From DATGZH01 sp035297265 (GTDB lineage Bacteria; Actinomycetota; Acidimicrobiia; Acidimicrobiales; RAAP-2), in NCBI GenBank assembly GCA_035297265.1, contig DATGZH010000011.1, positions 1 through 45,963 on the forward strand: a stretch of 45,963 bases of DNA, in the 5' to 3' direction. Below, one piece after another: positions 1-8,396 of the stretch. Numbering within the stretch: position 1 is the stretch's first letter; the number at the start of each line of letters is the position of its first letter. Both the position numbers and the translations under genes were made by a program. Under the pieces are notes generated by a model. That model was not told the DNA's origin and did no database searches. It saw nothing but the letters and a program-made list of their open reading frames with translations.

Positions 1-465
1 CCAGCCGCCCGACCAAAGGGCCCGGAGGGCCGGGATCATGTCGTCGAGGCGGCGGCCGCGGTCGGAGAAGGACTGCCCGGTCTGCTCGAACTCCTCGCGC
101 AGCCACCCGACGCCCACTCCGAGGCGCACTCGGTTGTCGGAGAGGGCCGCCGCGGTGGCCACCGTCTTGGCCACGGTGATGAGGTCGCGGAGCGGCGCCA
201 GGTAGACGCCGGTCGTGAAGAGGATGGAGGACGTCACCGTGGCCAGGCCCGAGATCACGCACATCGAGTCGGGCCACGAGGTCTCGGGCGGATAGGGCGG
301 TGCCCCGTCGGCGGCCGTCGAGTAGGTGTAGCGCGAGACGCGCTCCTTCGGGTTGAAGAGGTGGTCCGAGATGTAGACGCCGTGGTAGCCGGACTGCTCG
401 CAGGCCTGGGCGATCGGCACGACGTCCTCGAAGGGCAGGAACGTCACCGATTGGTGGAAGCGCAC
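1..465 (-). CDS. LLM-class F420-dependent oxidoreductase, N-terminal part (runs off window)
   Basis: The 155 codons read from a GTG at 465 to the window edge give the N-terminal half of a luciferase-like (LLM) TIM-barrel oxidoreductase. These enzymes usually use F420 or FMN for hydride transfer. The sequence shows the opening strand FLPFEDVVPIAQACE, the segment GYHGVYISDHLF, and the family signature around RVRLGVGVGWLREEFEQTG. The C-terminal half is missing because of the window edge. The start lies 27 bases after the P450 stop on the same strand, so the two are probably one transcript. Substrate is unknown. Co-transcription with a CYP125-like gene suggests a role in sterol or isoprenoid oxidation, which is inference. 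Confidence 0.88.
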   Translation of the reverse strand, partial: MRFHQSVTFLPFEDVVPIAQACEQSGYHGVYISDHLFNPKERVSRYTYSTAADGAPPYPPETSWPDSMCVISGLATVTSSILFTTGVYLAPLRDLITVAKTVATAAALSDNRVRLGVGVGWLREEFEQTGQSFSDRGRRLDDMIPALRALWSGGW

Positions 466-492
466 CTCAGCTCGGGCCGTCGGGGCTTGCGG

Positions 493-1719
493 TCACCGGA
501 GGGGCGCGCTGGGGGTGAAGGCGACCGGGAGGTGCTTCGTGCCGTTGATGAAGTTCGACTGCAGGCGCTCGACCGGGCCGTCCAGGCTGATGTCGGGCAG
601 GCGGTCGACCAGGCGGTCGAAGAACACCTGGATCTCGAGGCGGGCCAGGTTGGCGCCGAGGCAGAAGTGGGGCCCGCCGCCGCCGAAGGCGATGTGGTTG
701 TTCGGGTCCCGGGTGATGTCGAAGTCGTTCGGCCGCTCGAAGACGGCCTCGTCGCGGTTGGCCGAGATGTGCCAGAAGACGACCTTGTCGCCGGCCGCTA
801 CCGCCTGGTTCCCGATCGTGAGGTCGGCGATCACCTGGCGGCGGAAGTGCATGACCGGGGTGACGTAACGGAGCATCTCCTCCACCGCCCCGGGCAAGAG
901 GGAACGGTCCGACCGGAGGAGCTGCCACTGGTCGGGGTGCTCGAAGAAGGCGGTCATCCCGCCGGCGATGAGGTTCCGGGTGGTCTCGTTCCCGGCCACC
1001 GCCAGCAGGAGGAAGAAGAGGTCGATCTCGAGCTGGCTCAGGGTCTCGCCCTCGACCTCGGCCGTCGTGAGCACCGAGATGAGGTCCTCGTGGGGATCGG
1101 CCCGCCGGGCCGCCGTCAGCTGGTCGGCGTAGGCGTAGAGCTCCATGGCGGCCCGCCCCTGCTCCTCGGGCGGCACGAAGTACTCGGGGTCCTCGGCGCC
1201 GATCATCGAGTTCGACCAGTCGAAGACCTGCCCGCGGTCCTCGCGGGGCACCCCCATGATCTCGGCGATCACGAGGAGCGGTAGCTCGGCCGCCATCTCG
1301 ACGACGAAGTCGGCCGAGCCCTTCTCGCAGACCGTGTCGATGATCTCGTCCGTGTAGCCGACGATCTTGGCCTCGAGGTCGCGCACCATCCGTGGCGTGA
1401 AGCCCCGGTTGACGAGGCGTCGGTAGCGGGTGTGCAGCGGCGGGTCCATGTTGAGCATCATCAGCCGCTGCTGCTCGAGCGCGTCGGGCGCCATGTCGTG
1501 GAACAGGGCGCCCTGCTCGAAGCTCGAGAAGTGTTCCCAGTCGCGGTTGACGTTGACGCAGTCCTCGTGGCGGGTGACGCACCAGTAGCCGCCGCCTGCG
1601 CTCTCGGCGTGCGGGTGGAAGTAGACCGGGGCCTCCTTGCGGAGGTAGGTGAACCACTCCCAGGGCACGCCGCTCACGAATCGCCGGCTGTCGTTGAGGT
1701 CGATGTCCTCGAGTCGCAT
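493..1719 (-). CDS. cyp125: Cytochrome P450, CYP125-like sterol C26/27 hydroxylase candidate
   Basis: A soluble bacterial P450 of 408 residues. Visible hallmarks are the I-helix oxygen-activation motif AGNETTRN (about 242-249), the ExxR motif EMLR (281-284), and the heme loop FGGGGPHFCLG with the cysteine ligand at 353. The AGNETTRN helix and HFCLG heme loop are typical of the CYP125/CYP124/CYP142 group, which oxidises the terminal methyl of the cholesterol side chain. It lies divergent from chsE2 of an igr-like operon, which is why I prefer CYP125. A GTG nine codons upstream (1746) is possible, but the ATG at 1719 gives a normal N-terminus (MRLEDIDL). Substrate specificity cannot be read from sequence, so CYP124 or CYP142 remain alternatives. 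Confidence 0.85.
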   Translation of the reverse strand: MRLEDIDLNDSRRFVSGVPWEWFTYLRKEAPVYFHPHAESAGGGYWCVTRHEDCVNVNRDWEHFSSFEQGALFHDMAPDALEQQRLMMLNMDPPLHTRYRRLVNRGFTPRMVRDLEAKIVGYTDEIIDTVCEKGSADFVVEMAAELPLLVIAEIMGVPREDRGQVFDWSNSMIGAEDPEYFVPPEEQGRAAMELYAYADQLTAARRADPHEDLISVLTTAEVEGETLSQLEIDLFFLLLAVAGNETTRNLIAGGMTAFFEHPDQWQLLRSDRSLLPGAVEEMLRYVTPVMHFRRQVIADLTIGNQAVAAGDKVVFWHISANRDEAVFERPNDFDITRDPNNHIAFGGGGPHFCLGANLARLEIQVFFDRLVDRLPDISLDGPVERLQSNFINGTKHLPVAFTPSAPLR

Positions 1720-1777
1720 CGTCAGGCCGTCCTCGCCCCGCCCCACCTGGCGGTCGACGAATCACTGGAAACCAATT

Positions 1778-1795
1778 ACTAGAACACGTATCAGT
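1778..1795. promoter_or_regulatory. KstR-like palindromic operator candidate, cyp125 side
   Basis: An imperfect 18-bp palindrome, ACT-AGA-AC-AC-GT-ATC-AGT, lies in the divergent region between cyp125 and chsE2, about 60 bp upstream of the cyp125 start. Its left part TAGAACACGT matches the first ten bases of the published KstR site type (TAGAAC-NN-GTTCTA). The right half diverges. No tetR-type gene is present in the window, so the regulator is not identified. Confidence 0.5.
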
Positions 1796-1860
1796 TCCAT
1801 CATAAGCATCCCGAGGTCCCCTGGCCAGGCCGTGGAGGCCCCCTGAAGGCGCTTTACGAG

Positions 1861-1868
1861 AACCTGTT
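1861..1868. promoter_or_regulatory. KstR-like operator core candidate, chsE2 side
   Basis: The core AAC-CT-GTT sits in the longer near-palindrome AGAACCTGTTAC, 56 bp before the chsE2 start and about 50 bp upstream of its probable -10. AAC-NN-GTT is the invariant core of KstR-type sites. Eight bases are weak evidence alone. The support comes from a second similar site 70 bp away and a third at the fadD17-like gene. Confidence 0.45.
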
Positions 1869-1911
1869 ACATTTTTTCCGGCAGGCCCGGACTCGCCGGG
1901 ACCGGCCGACC

Positions 1912-1917
1912 CATACT
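1912..1917 (+). promoter_or_regulatory. Probable -10 element for leaderless chsE2
   Basis: CATACT lies six bases before the ATG at 1924 and there is no Shine-Dalgarno sequence. This geometry puts the transcription start at or next to the A of the ATG, so the igr-like operon mRNA would be leaderless. Confidence 0.45.
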
Positions 1918-1923
1918 CGCCCC

Positions 1924-3102
1924 ATGTTCCTCGAAGAGACCCCGGACCAGCTGCGTCTCCGCCAGGAGCTCCGGGAGTACTACGCCGAGCTGCTCACCCC
2001 CGAGGTCCGGGAGGGTCTCTCGTCCGGCGGCGAGGGCGGCGAGCACTGGCGCCAGGTCGTGCGCCGGATCGGCAAGGACGGCTGGCTCGGCATCGGCTGG
2101 CCGACCGAGTACGGCGGCCAGGGCCGCCCGGCCACCGACCAGTTCATCTTCTTCGACGAGACCCGGCAGGCGGGGGCGCCGTTCCCGTTCGTCACGGTGA
2201 ACACGGTCGGCCCCACGCTCATGCGCTTCGGCTCCGAGGAGCAGAAGTCGACGATGCTGCCGAAGATCGTGTCGGGTGAGCTCAACTTCGCCATCGGCTA
2301 CACCGAGCCCTCGGCCGGCACTGACCTGGCCTCGCTCCAGACCCGGGCGGTGCGCGACGGGGACGAGTACGTCGTGAACGGGAACAAGGTCTTCACGAGC
2401 GGGGCGGACATGGCCGACATGATCTGGTTGGCCGTCCGGACCGACCCCGAGGCGCCGAAGCACAAGGGCATCTCCATACTCTGCGTGCCGACGGACTCGC
2501 CGGGCTTCGAGTGGAGCCTCATCCGCACGGTCGGCGGTCTCACCACGACCGCCACCTACTACCGCGACGTGCGGGTGCCGGTGGCCAACCGGGTGGGGGC
2601 CGAGAACGAGGGCTGGGCCATGATCACCACCCAGCTCAACCACGAGCGGATCGGGCTGGCCGCCTGGGCCGGCCTCCTCCAGCGCCTCTACGACGACGTG
2701 GTGGCCTGGGCGGCCGCCGAGGACGACGGCGACGGCGCCAAGGTGATCGACCAGGCCTGGGTGCAGCTCGACCTCGCCCGGGTGCGCTGCGAGCTCGAGG
2801 CGATGCGCCTCCTCAACTGGCGCATGGCCACCGCGGTGGCCGAGGGCCGGGTCAGCCCGGCCGAGTCCTCAGCGGTCAAGGTCTTCGGCACCGAGCGGAC
2901 GGTCGAGGCGTTCCACGTCCTCCTCGGGATCCTCGGCGCGGTCGGCTACCTGCCGCCAGGCTCACCGGGTGCGTTCCTCGGCGGGCGGCTCGAGGCCTCG
3001 GCCCGCCAGGCGCAGATCAACACGTTCGGCGGCGGTGTCAACGAGGTGCAGCGCGAGATCGTGGCGACGGCCGGTCTCGGGCTGCACCGGGGAGCCCGCT
3101 GA
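1924..3102 (+). CDS. chsE2: Acyl-CoA dehydrogenase ChsE2 (FadE29-like)
   Basis: A 392-residue acyl-CoA dehydrogenase. It resembles M. tuberculosis FadE29 in length (387 there, from memory), in its start (MFLEETPDQLRLRQELREYY), and in the flavin/substrate core IGYTEPSAGTDLASL, followed by VVNGNKVFTSGADMADMIWLA and KHKGISILCVPTDSPGF. In mycobacteria FadE29 pairs with FadE28 as an alpha2-beta2 flavoenzyme that dehydrogenates the three-carbon (propionyl-CoA) steroid side chain. It is the first gene of a rightward operon; the next gene starts two bases after its stop. The partner chsE1 lies one gene further on. Membership of the steroid ACAD family is firm; the exact chain-length step is inferred from the neighbours chsH1/chsH2/ltp2. 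Confidence 0.9.
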   Translation: MFLEETPDQLRLRQELREYYAELLTPEVREGLSSGGEGGEHWRQVVRRIGKDGWLGIGWPTEYGGQGRPATDQFIFFDETRQAGAPFPFVTVNTVGPTLMRFGSEEQKSTMLPKIVSGELNFAIGYTEPSAGTDLASLQTRAVRDGDEYVVNGNKVFTSGADMADMIWLAVRTDPEAPKHKGISILCVPTDSPGFEWSLIRTVGGLTTTATYYRDVRVPVANRVGAENEGWAMITTQLNHERIGLAAWAGLLQRLYDDVVAWAAAEDDGDGAKVIDQAWVQLDLARVRCELEAMRLLNWRMATAVAEGRVSPAESSAVKVFGTERTVEAFHVLLGILGAVGYLPPGSPGAFLGGRLEASARQAQINTFGGGVNEVQREIVATAGLGLHRGAR

Positions 3103-3104
3103 GC

Positions 3105-4136
3105 GTGGCCGGCGTCGACCATTCGGTCGAGCTGGCCGCGCTCGTCGGCCAGCCGAGCGGCCCGGCGGTGATCGGGCGCGACACCGTCGACCGCAACATG
3201 ATCCGGCACTTCACCGAGGCCACCGGCGACGAGAACCCCGTCTACCACTCCGACGAAGCGGCGAAGGCCGTGGGCCTCGACGGGGTGATCGCCCCGCCGG
3301 CCATGCTCCAGACCTGGATCATGGCCGGGCTGAGGGCGACGCTCGCCCGGGAGGAGGCCCGGCGGGCCGGCGGTCCGGCGGGGCAGACCGCGATGGACAA
3401 GGTGAACGCGCTCGTCGACGACGAGGGTCTCACCTCGGTGGTGGCGACCAACTGCGAGCAGGAGTACCACCGCTACCTCGTGCCCGGCGAGCGCCTCGTG
3501 GTGCGCTCGACGATCGAGTCGATCTCCGACCGCAAGGCGACGGCCCTCGGCGATGGTCGCTTCGTGACCACCCGCCTCACGTTCGTGGCCGTGCCGGCAG
3601 AGATCGCCGAGGAGGCCGACGCCACGACGCTCATGGCCGCCGGGGTGCCGGTGGCCGAGATGGTGTTCCGCATCCTGCGCTTCGCCCCGAAGGTGGTGGG
3701 CGCACCGGCCGGCGACGGGGGCGCCACCCGGCCGAGGCGGCCCCGCCCCCCGCTCACCGAGGACAACCGCTTCTTCTTCGAGGGGGCCCGCGAGGGCAAG
3801 CTCCTCATCCAGCGCTGCACGTCGTGCGGCCGGCTGCGGCATCCACCGCTGCCGGCCTGCGCCAACTGCCAGTCGCTCGAATGGGACACCGTCGAGGCCT
3901 CGGGGAAGGGCGAGCTCTACAGCTACGTCGTCGTGCACCACCCGCAGGTGCCGGCGTTCGACTACCCGCTCGTGATCGGCCTCGTCGCCCTGGAGGAGGG
4001 GACCCGGCTCGTCGCCGGTCTCGACGGCGTCGACCCGGCCGACGTACGGATCGGGATGCCCGTCGAGGCCTCGATCGTGACCTTCGACGACGAGCTCTCG
4101 CTGCCCGTCTTCCACCCGGCGGGCGAGGCGGGCTGA
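3105..4136 (+). CDS. chsH2: Steroid enoyl-CoA hydratase large subunit ChsH2 (MaoC + DUF35)
   Basis: A 343-residue two-domain protein. Residues about 20-195 form a MaoC/hot-dog half (EATGDENPVYHSDEAA near 38-52). Residues about 220-340 form a DUF35 domain: a rubredoxin-like zinc ribbon with four cysteines (238, 241, 252, 255; CTSCG...CANC) followed by an OB-fold. This architecture is that of Rv3542c/ChsH2. There the MaoC part pairs with ChsH1 to hydrate the steroid enoyl-CoA, and the DUF35 part docks the aldolase Ltp2. All these partners are present here. The start is the GTG at 3105, two bases after the chsE2 stop. Its TGA overlaps the ATG of chsE1. Upstream in-frame sequence lies inside chsE2 and is a shadow. 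Confidence 0.9.
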   Translation: MAGVDHSVELAALVGQPSGPAVIGRDTVDRNMIRHFTEATGDENPVYHSDEAAKAVGLDGVIAPPAMLQTWIMAGLRATLAREEARRAGGPAGQTAMDKVNALVDDEGLTSVVATNCEQEYHRYLVPGERLVVRSTIESISDRKATALGDGRFVTTRLTFVAVPAEIAEEADATTLMAAGVPVAEMVFRILRFAPKVVGAPAGDGGATRPRRPRPPLTEDNRFFFEGAREGKLLIQRCTSCGRLRHPPLPACANCQSLEWDTVEASGKGELYSYVVVHHPQVPAFDYPLVIGLVALEEGTRLVAGLDGVDPADVRIGMPVEASIVTFDDELSLPVFHPAGEAG

Positions 4137-5260
4137 TGGACTTCTCGCTCACCGACGAGCAGGAGGCGGTGCGCGAGTCGGCGACGGCCGTCTTCGCCGG
4201 GGCGGTCGACGCCGACCGGGTGGCCGCGGTCGAGGCCACCGAGGACCGGGTGGACCGGGAGCTGTGGTCGGCGCTCGCCGCGGCCGACCTGCTCGGCCTG
4301 GCCGTGCCGACCGAGCTCGGCGGGGGCGGCCTCGGGCTGACCGAGCTGTGTCTCCTCCTCGAGGCCCAGGGGGCCTGCCTCGCCCCCGTGCCGCTGTGGC
4401 CCACCCTCGTCCTCGGCGGGTTGGCGATCGCCCGCTTCGGCTCGCCCGACCAGCAGGCCCGCTGGCTGCCGGCCGTGGCCCGGGGCGAGGCCTTCCTCAG
4501 CGCGGCCCTGGCCGAGGTGGCGGTGCGGCCGACGGCCCGGCCGGCCGTCTCGGCCCGGCCGGCCGGCGCCGGCTGGGTCCTCACCGGCCACCTCCTCACG
4601 GTCCCGCAGGCCCACCTGGCCGCCCGGGTGGTCGTGCCGGCCGAGTCCGACGCCGGCGTCCTGCTCGCCCTCGTCGACCCGACCGGGCGCGGCGCGGTGC
4701 TCGAGCGGGCGGTCACCACGAACCGCGAGGTCCACCCGCACCTGCGCCTGGCGGAGGCCGAGGTGGCCGAGGAGGACGTCCTCGTCGGTCCGCCCGACGG
4801 CGCGGCAGCCCTCCGGTGGCTCCTCCAGGCCGCGTGGACCGGCCTCGCGGCGCTCGCCGTCGGCGTCGGCGAATCGGCACTCGAGCAGACCGCCCGACAC
4901 CTGAACGAGCGCGAGCAGTTCGGCCGGCCGCTGTCCACGTTCCAGGGGGTCAAGCTGAAGGCGGCCGACGCGGCCATCGACCTCGAGGCGATGCGGGTCA
5001 CCCTGTGGCAGGCCGCCTGGCGCCTCGACACCGGTCGTGAGGCGGCCGAGGCGGTGGCGGTCGCGCAGTGGCAGGCCTCCGAGCGGGGCCAGCGGGTGGT
5101 GCACGCCACCCAGCACCTGCACGGTGGCCTCGGCGCCGACGTCTCCTACCCGATCCACCGGTACTTCCTCTGGGGCAAGCAGCTCGAGCTGATGCTCGGT
5201 TCGCCGACCACCCACCTGGCCCGGCTGGGCCGGCTCGTGGCGGCCGGGGCGCGGGCGTGA
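4136..5260 (+). CDS. chsE1: Acyl-CoA dehydrogenase ChsE1 (FadE28-like)
   Basis: A 374-residue acyl-CoA dehydrogenase of the shorter, more divergent steroid type (start MDFSLTDEQEAVRESATAVF; C-terminal signature EREQFGRPLSTFQGVKLKAAD). In mycobacteria FadE28 is the obligate partner of FadE29. The N-terminal and middle regions are alanine-rich and poorly conserved, as is usual for this subunit. The ATG overlaps the chsH2 stop by one base (ATGA), implying translational coupling. In M. tuberculosis, fadE28 and fadE29 are adjacent and both precede chsH2. Here chsH2 lies between them, so gene order has changed while gene content is kept. Confidence 0.85.
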   Translation: MDFSLTDEQEAVRESATAVFAGAVDADRVAAVEATEDRVDRELWSALAAADLLGLAVPTELGGGGLGLTELCLLLEAQGACLAPVPLWPTLVLGGLAIARFGSPDQQARWLPAVARGEAFLSAALAEVAVRPTARPAVSARPAGAGWVLTGHLLTVPQAHLAARVVVPAESDAGVLLALVDPTGRGAVLERAVTTNREVHPHLRLAEAEVAEEDVLVGPPDGAAALRWLLQAAWTGLAALAVGVGESALEQTARHLNEREQFGRPLSTFQGVKLKAADAAIDLEAMRVTLWQAAWRLDTGREAAEAVAVAQWQASERGQRVVHATQHLHGGLGADVSYPIHRYFLWGKQLELMLGSPTTHLARLGRLVAAGARA

Positions 5261-5736
5261 CCGGCCGGGGGCCGCTCGGCACCCTCACCTACGAGGAGGT
5301 GGCGGTCGGCGACCGGCTCCCTGAGCTCGTGCTGCCGATCACCCGGACCCTCGTGGTGTCCGGCGCCCTCGCCAGCCGCGACTACCAGGACGTCCACCAC
5401 GACCCGGTGTTGGCCCAACGGCGCGGGTCGAAGGACATTTTCATGAACATCCTCACGACGAACGGCCTCGTCGGCCGTTACGTCACCGACTGGTCCGGGC
5501 CCGGAGGGTTGCTGCGCAAGGTGGCCATCCGCCTCGGTGTCCCGAACTACCCCGAGGACACCATGACGCTGACCGGCGAGGTGGTCGAGAAGTCCGGGCC
5601 CGCAGCCGACGGGCGCCAGGCCACGGTGGTGGTGCGCATCCGTGGGGCCAACAGCCTCGGCGACCACGTCACGGGCACGGTCCAGCTGGCCCTGCCCCTC
5701 GGTAAGGGGTCGCTCGCCGAGGGGGGTCCGGCGTGA
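5257..5736 (+). CDS. chsH1: MaoC-like steroid enoyl-CoA hydratase small subunit ChsH1
   Basis: A 159-residue single hot-dog (MaoC) domain protein. It contains LASRDYQDVHHDPVLA (about 39-54), with Asp42 and His47 spaced as in the hydratase-2 catalytic pair, and then MNILTTNGLVGRYVTDW. This matches the small subunit ChsH1 (Rv3541c), which makes the active heterodimer with the MaoC half of ChsH2. The start is the GTG at 5257, overlapping the chsE1 stop (GTGA). Its own stop overlaps the GTG of ltp2 in the same way. The reaction, hydration of the steroid 17-propenoyl-CoA side chain before retro-aldol cleavage, is taken from the mycobacterial system. Confidence 0.87.
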   Translation: MTGRGPLGTLTYEEVAVGDRLPELVLPITRTLVVSGALASRDYQDVHHDPVLAQRRGSKDIFMNILTTNGLVGRYVTDWSGPGGLLRKVAIRLGVPNYPEDTMTLTGEVVEKSGPAADGRQATVVVRIRGANSLGDHVTGTVQLALPLGKGSLAEGGPA

Positions 5737-6914
5737 CCGAGCACGCCTTCGCCGGCAAGGTGGCCGTGGCCGGCATCGGGGCCACCGAGTTCTCGAAGGC
5801 CTCGGGGCGCTCCGAGCTCCGGCTCGCCGTCGAGGCTGTGGCCGCGGCGCTGGAGGACGCCGGCCTCACGCCGGCCGACGTCGACGGCACCGTCACGTTC
5901 ACGGCCGACACCAACCCCGACGTCGACATCGCCCGGTCGCTCGGCATGGGTGAGCTCACCTTCTTCAGCCGCGTCCACTACGGCGGGGGAGCGGCCTGCG
6001 CCACCGTGCAGCAGGCGGCGCTGGCCGTGGCCTCCGGGGTGGCCGACGTCGTCGTCTGCTACCGGGCCTTCAACGAGCGCTCCGGCCGGCGCTTCGGCAC
6101 CGGTGTCCAGGACCGCCCGCCGACGGCCAGCGCCGAGAGCGCCCACATGGCCGCCTACCTCCCCTTCGGTCTCCTCACGCCGGCCTCCTGGGTGGCCATG
6201 GCCGCCCAGCGCTACCTCTACGAGACGGGGGCGACGAGCGAGGACTTCGGGCGGGTGGCGGTGGCCGCCCGGCGCCACGCCGCCACCAACCCGGCCGCCT
6301 GGTTCTACGAGCGCCCGATCACGCTCCAGGACCACCAGGACAGCCGCTGGATCGTCGAGCCCCTCCACCTGCTCGACTGCTGCCAGGAGACCGACGGGGC
6401 CCAGGCCATCGTGGTCACCTCGCTCGAGCGGGCCCGCGACCTCAAGCACCAGCCGGCCGTGGTGCAGGCGGCGGCCCAGGGCTCGGGGGCCGGCCAGGAC
6501 ATGATGACCGCCTACTACCGCCCCGACCTCGGCGGGCTGCCCGAGATGGCGGTCGTCGGCCGGCAGCTCTGGGCGACCTCGGGCCTCTCTCCGTCGGAGA
6601 TCCAGACGGCGATCATCTACGACCACTTCACGCCCTACGTCCTGGCCCAGCTCGAGGCCCTCGGCTTCTGCGGCCGGGGCGAGGCCAAGGACTTCATCGC
6701 CGACGGGGCCATCGAGCTCGGCGGGCGCCTCCCGATCAACACCCACGGCGGCCAGCTCGGGGAGGCCTACCTCCACGGGATGAACGGGATCGCCGAAGCG
6801 GTGCGCCTCGTCCGGGGGACCTCGGTCAACCAGGTGGCGGGGGTCGAGCACGTGCTCGTGACCGCGGGCACCGGCGTGCCCACGAGCGGGCTCATCCTGG
6901 GCACCGACGGCTGA
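5733..6914 (+). CDS. ltp2: Steroid side-chain retro-aldolase Ltp2 (thiolase fold)
   Basis: A 393-residue thiolase-superfamily protein of the lipid-transfer/Ltp2 branch. The N-terminus GKVAVAGIGATEFSK, the segment VHYGGGAACATVQQAALAV and the C-terminal NTHGGQLGEAYLHGMNG are typical. Characterised Ltp2 uses two tyrosines as catalytic acid/base. Here Tyr296 (IIYDHFTPY) and Tyr346 (GEAYLHG) sit at almost the positions I recall from the Thermomonospora enzyme (294 and 344), and the normal thiolase cysteines are not conserved. Ltp2 releases propionyl-CoA and leaves a C17 ketone, working in complex with the DUF35 domain of ChsH2. It is the last gene of the operon, overlapping chsH1 by four bases and followed by a hairpin. 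Confidence 0.9.
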   Translation: MTEHAFAGKVAVAGIGATEFSKASGRSELRLAVEAVAAALEDAGLTPADVDGTVTFTADTNPDVDIARSLGMGELTFFSRVHYGGGAACATVQQAALAVASGVADVVVCYRAFNERSGRRFGTGVQDRPPTASAESAHMAAYLPFGLLTPASWVAMAAQRYLYETGATSEDFGRVAVAARRHAATNPAAWFYERPITLQDHQDSRWIVEPLHLLDCCQETDGAQAIVVTSLERARDLKHQPAVVQAAAQGSGAGQDMMTAYYRPDLGGLPEMAVVGRQLWATSGLSPSEIQTAIIYDHFTPYVLAQLEALGFCGRGEAKDFIADGAIELGGRLPINTHGGQLGEAYLHGMNGIAEAVRLVRGTSVNQVAGVEHVLVTAGTGVPTSGLILGTDG

Positions 6915-6922
6915 CCGGGATC

Positions 6923-6953
6923 GGGCCGCCGACGCCCCACACCTCGGCGGCCC
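6923..6953 (+). terminator. GC-rich hairpin after ltp2
   Basis: GGGCCGCCGA (6923-6932) and TCGGCGGCCC (6944-6953) form a perfect 10-bp stem with an 11-base loop, starting nine bases after the ltp2 stop. There is no T run, so if it terminates transcription it is of the U-less kind often proposed for actinobacteria. Confidence 0.55.
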
Positions 6954-6956
6954 CCG

Positions 6957-6962
6957 TACCAT
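6957..6962 (+). promoter_or_regulatory. Probable -10 (TACCAT) for leaderless PAS-GGDEF gene
   Basis: TACCAT is followed by seven bases and the GTG start at 6970, with no Shine-Dalgarno sequence. It lies immediately after the ltp2 hairpin, which suggests the cyclase gene has its own promoter rather than being the operon tail. Confidence 0.45.
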
Positions 6963-6969
6963 TGGCCCC

Positions 6970-8370
6970 GTGGAGGGGGTAGTCAAGGTCCACGCGCTCG
7001 GCGGGCAGCTGGGCACGCAGCTCGTCGAGCACTCGCCGCTCACGGTCCTTCTGATCGACGGCGAGGGCATGATCACCTGGGCGGGCGGCCCGGTCGAGCA
7101 GCTCGCCGGCTACCGGCCCGAGGAGCTCGTCGGCACGCCCATGCTCGACCACGTCGACCTCGAGTGGAACCCGATCGCCATCGAGGCCGCCGTCTACGCC
7201 CTCTCCGCCAGCGGCCTGCAGCGCCCGATGCTCTACCGCATCCGCCGCAAGGACGGCAGCACGTTCATCGCCGAGATCACGGCCAACAGCCAGCTGGACG
7301 GCGACGTCGGCGCGGTCATCACCTACGTGCGGCGCTGGGACGAGCGGCACCTCCTCGACCGGGTGATCGAGAGCCTGGCTCGAGGCGACGCGGTCCTTGA
7401 CACGGTGAGCCTCCTCGTCGAGGTCATGGGGGCCGAGACGCTCGAGGCCGACGGGGCGGTGGTGCTCCATCCGCTCGACGGGCGCACCTCGGTCGTCGCC
7501 GCCCCGGGCCTCCCCGGGGAGCTGTCCTCGGCGCTGCCCGACGCCGACGGTCCGTGGACGGTGGCCTCGGCCACGCTCGAGCCGGTGGTGGCGGCGTGCG
7601 AGACCCTGCCCCAGCCGGCGCGGGCGGTGGCGGCGATCCACCGCTACCAGCGCTGCTGGTGCTGGCCGGTCGAGGTGGCCTCGGGAGCCGGTGCCTGCCT
7701 CGTGCTCTGGCGGAGGACGGACGAAGCGCCGGACCACACGTCCACGATGCTCCTCGAGAACCTGGTGCGCATCACCGGGCTCGTGATCGAACGGGACCAG
7801 GCGGCCCGCCGGCTGCGCCACGCCGCCGACCACGACGAGCTCACGGGGCTCGTCAACCGCTCGAAGTGCTTCGCCACGTTGGACGAGTCGCTCGGCGAGC
7901 AGGCAGAGGAGGCGAAGTCGGCCGACACGCGGTTCGTCGGTGTCCTCTACGTCGACCTTGACGAGTTCAAGCCGGTCAACGACCGCCTCGGCCACGCCGC
8001 CGGCGACGAGGTGCTGCGGGTGACGGCCCAGCGCCTCCGGCGGGCCATGCGCGACAACGACATCGTGGCCCGGCTGGGCGGCGACGAGTTCGCCATCGTG
8101 TGCCCGCGCCTCGACCGGCCTGATGCACTCGAGCCGGTCGCCGAGCGGGTGACATCCAGCCTCCGCTACCCCATCACGGTGCCCGGCCCCCACGGACCCG
8201 AGATCGTCCGGATCGGGGCGAGCGTCGGCACGGCCGTGGCCGCCCGTGGCGTCTGCTCAGCCGACGCACTGCTTGAAGCGGCGGACGCCGCCCTCTACGC
8301 GGCGAAGCAATCGGGGCGTGGGAGCTGGCGGGCCGCCCCTCCGCTCGACCGCAGGCGGACCAGGCCGTAG
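6970..8370 (+). CDS. PAS-GGDEF diguanylate cyclase
   Basis: A 466-residue cytoplasmic signalling protein with no membrane segment. Residues about 15-125 look like a PAS sensor domain (LTVLLIDGEGMITWAGG...YRIRRKDGSTFIAEI). Residues about 130-280 form a less clear GAF-like linker. Residues about 285-460 form a GGDEF domain with DLDEFKPVND and an intact GGDEF active site (370-374), so diguanylate cyclase activity is expected. An RxxD inhibitory site (361-364, RDND) lies five residues before GGDEF, implying product feedback. No EAL domain is present. The start is the GTG at 6970. Ligand and target are unknown. Position beside sterol genes may be coincidence. Confidence 0.92.
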   Translation: MEGVVKVHALGGQLGTQLVEHSPLTVLLIDGEGMITWAGGPVEQLAGYRPEELVGTPMLDHVDLEWNPIAIEAAVYALSASGLQRPMLYRIRRKDGSTFIAEITANSQLDGDVGAVITYVRRWDERHLLDRVIESLARGDAVLDTVSLLVEVMGAETLEADGAVVLHPLDGRTSVVAAPGLPGELSSALPDADGPWTVASATLEPVVAACETLPQPARAVAAIHRYQRCWCWPVEVASGAGACLVLWRRTDEAPDHTSTMLLENLVRITGLVIERDQAARRLRHAADHDELTGLVNRSKCFATLDESLGEQAEEAKSADTRFVGVLYVDLDEFKPVNDRLGHAAGDEVLRVTAQRLRRAMRDNDIVARLGGDEFAIVCPRLDRPDALEPVAERVTSSLRYPITVPGPHGPEIVRIGASVGTAVAARGVCSADALLEAADAALYAAKQSGRGSWRAAPPLDRRRTRP

Positions 8371-8396
8371 GTCGACCCGGGCTCGCCGGCTCGTCG

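Noticed and set aside
3805..5215. Long antisense frames over chsH2/chsE1
   Set aside because: Arg/Ala/Ser-rich low-complexity translations with no family features; shadows of conserved genes on the other strand.
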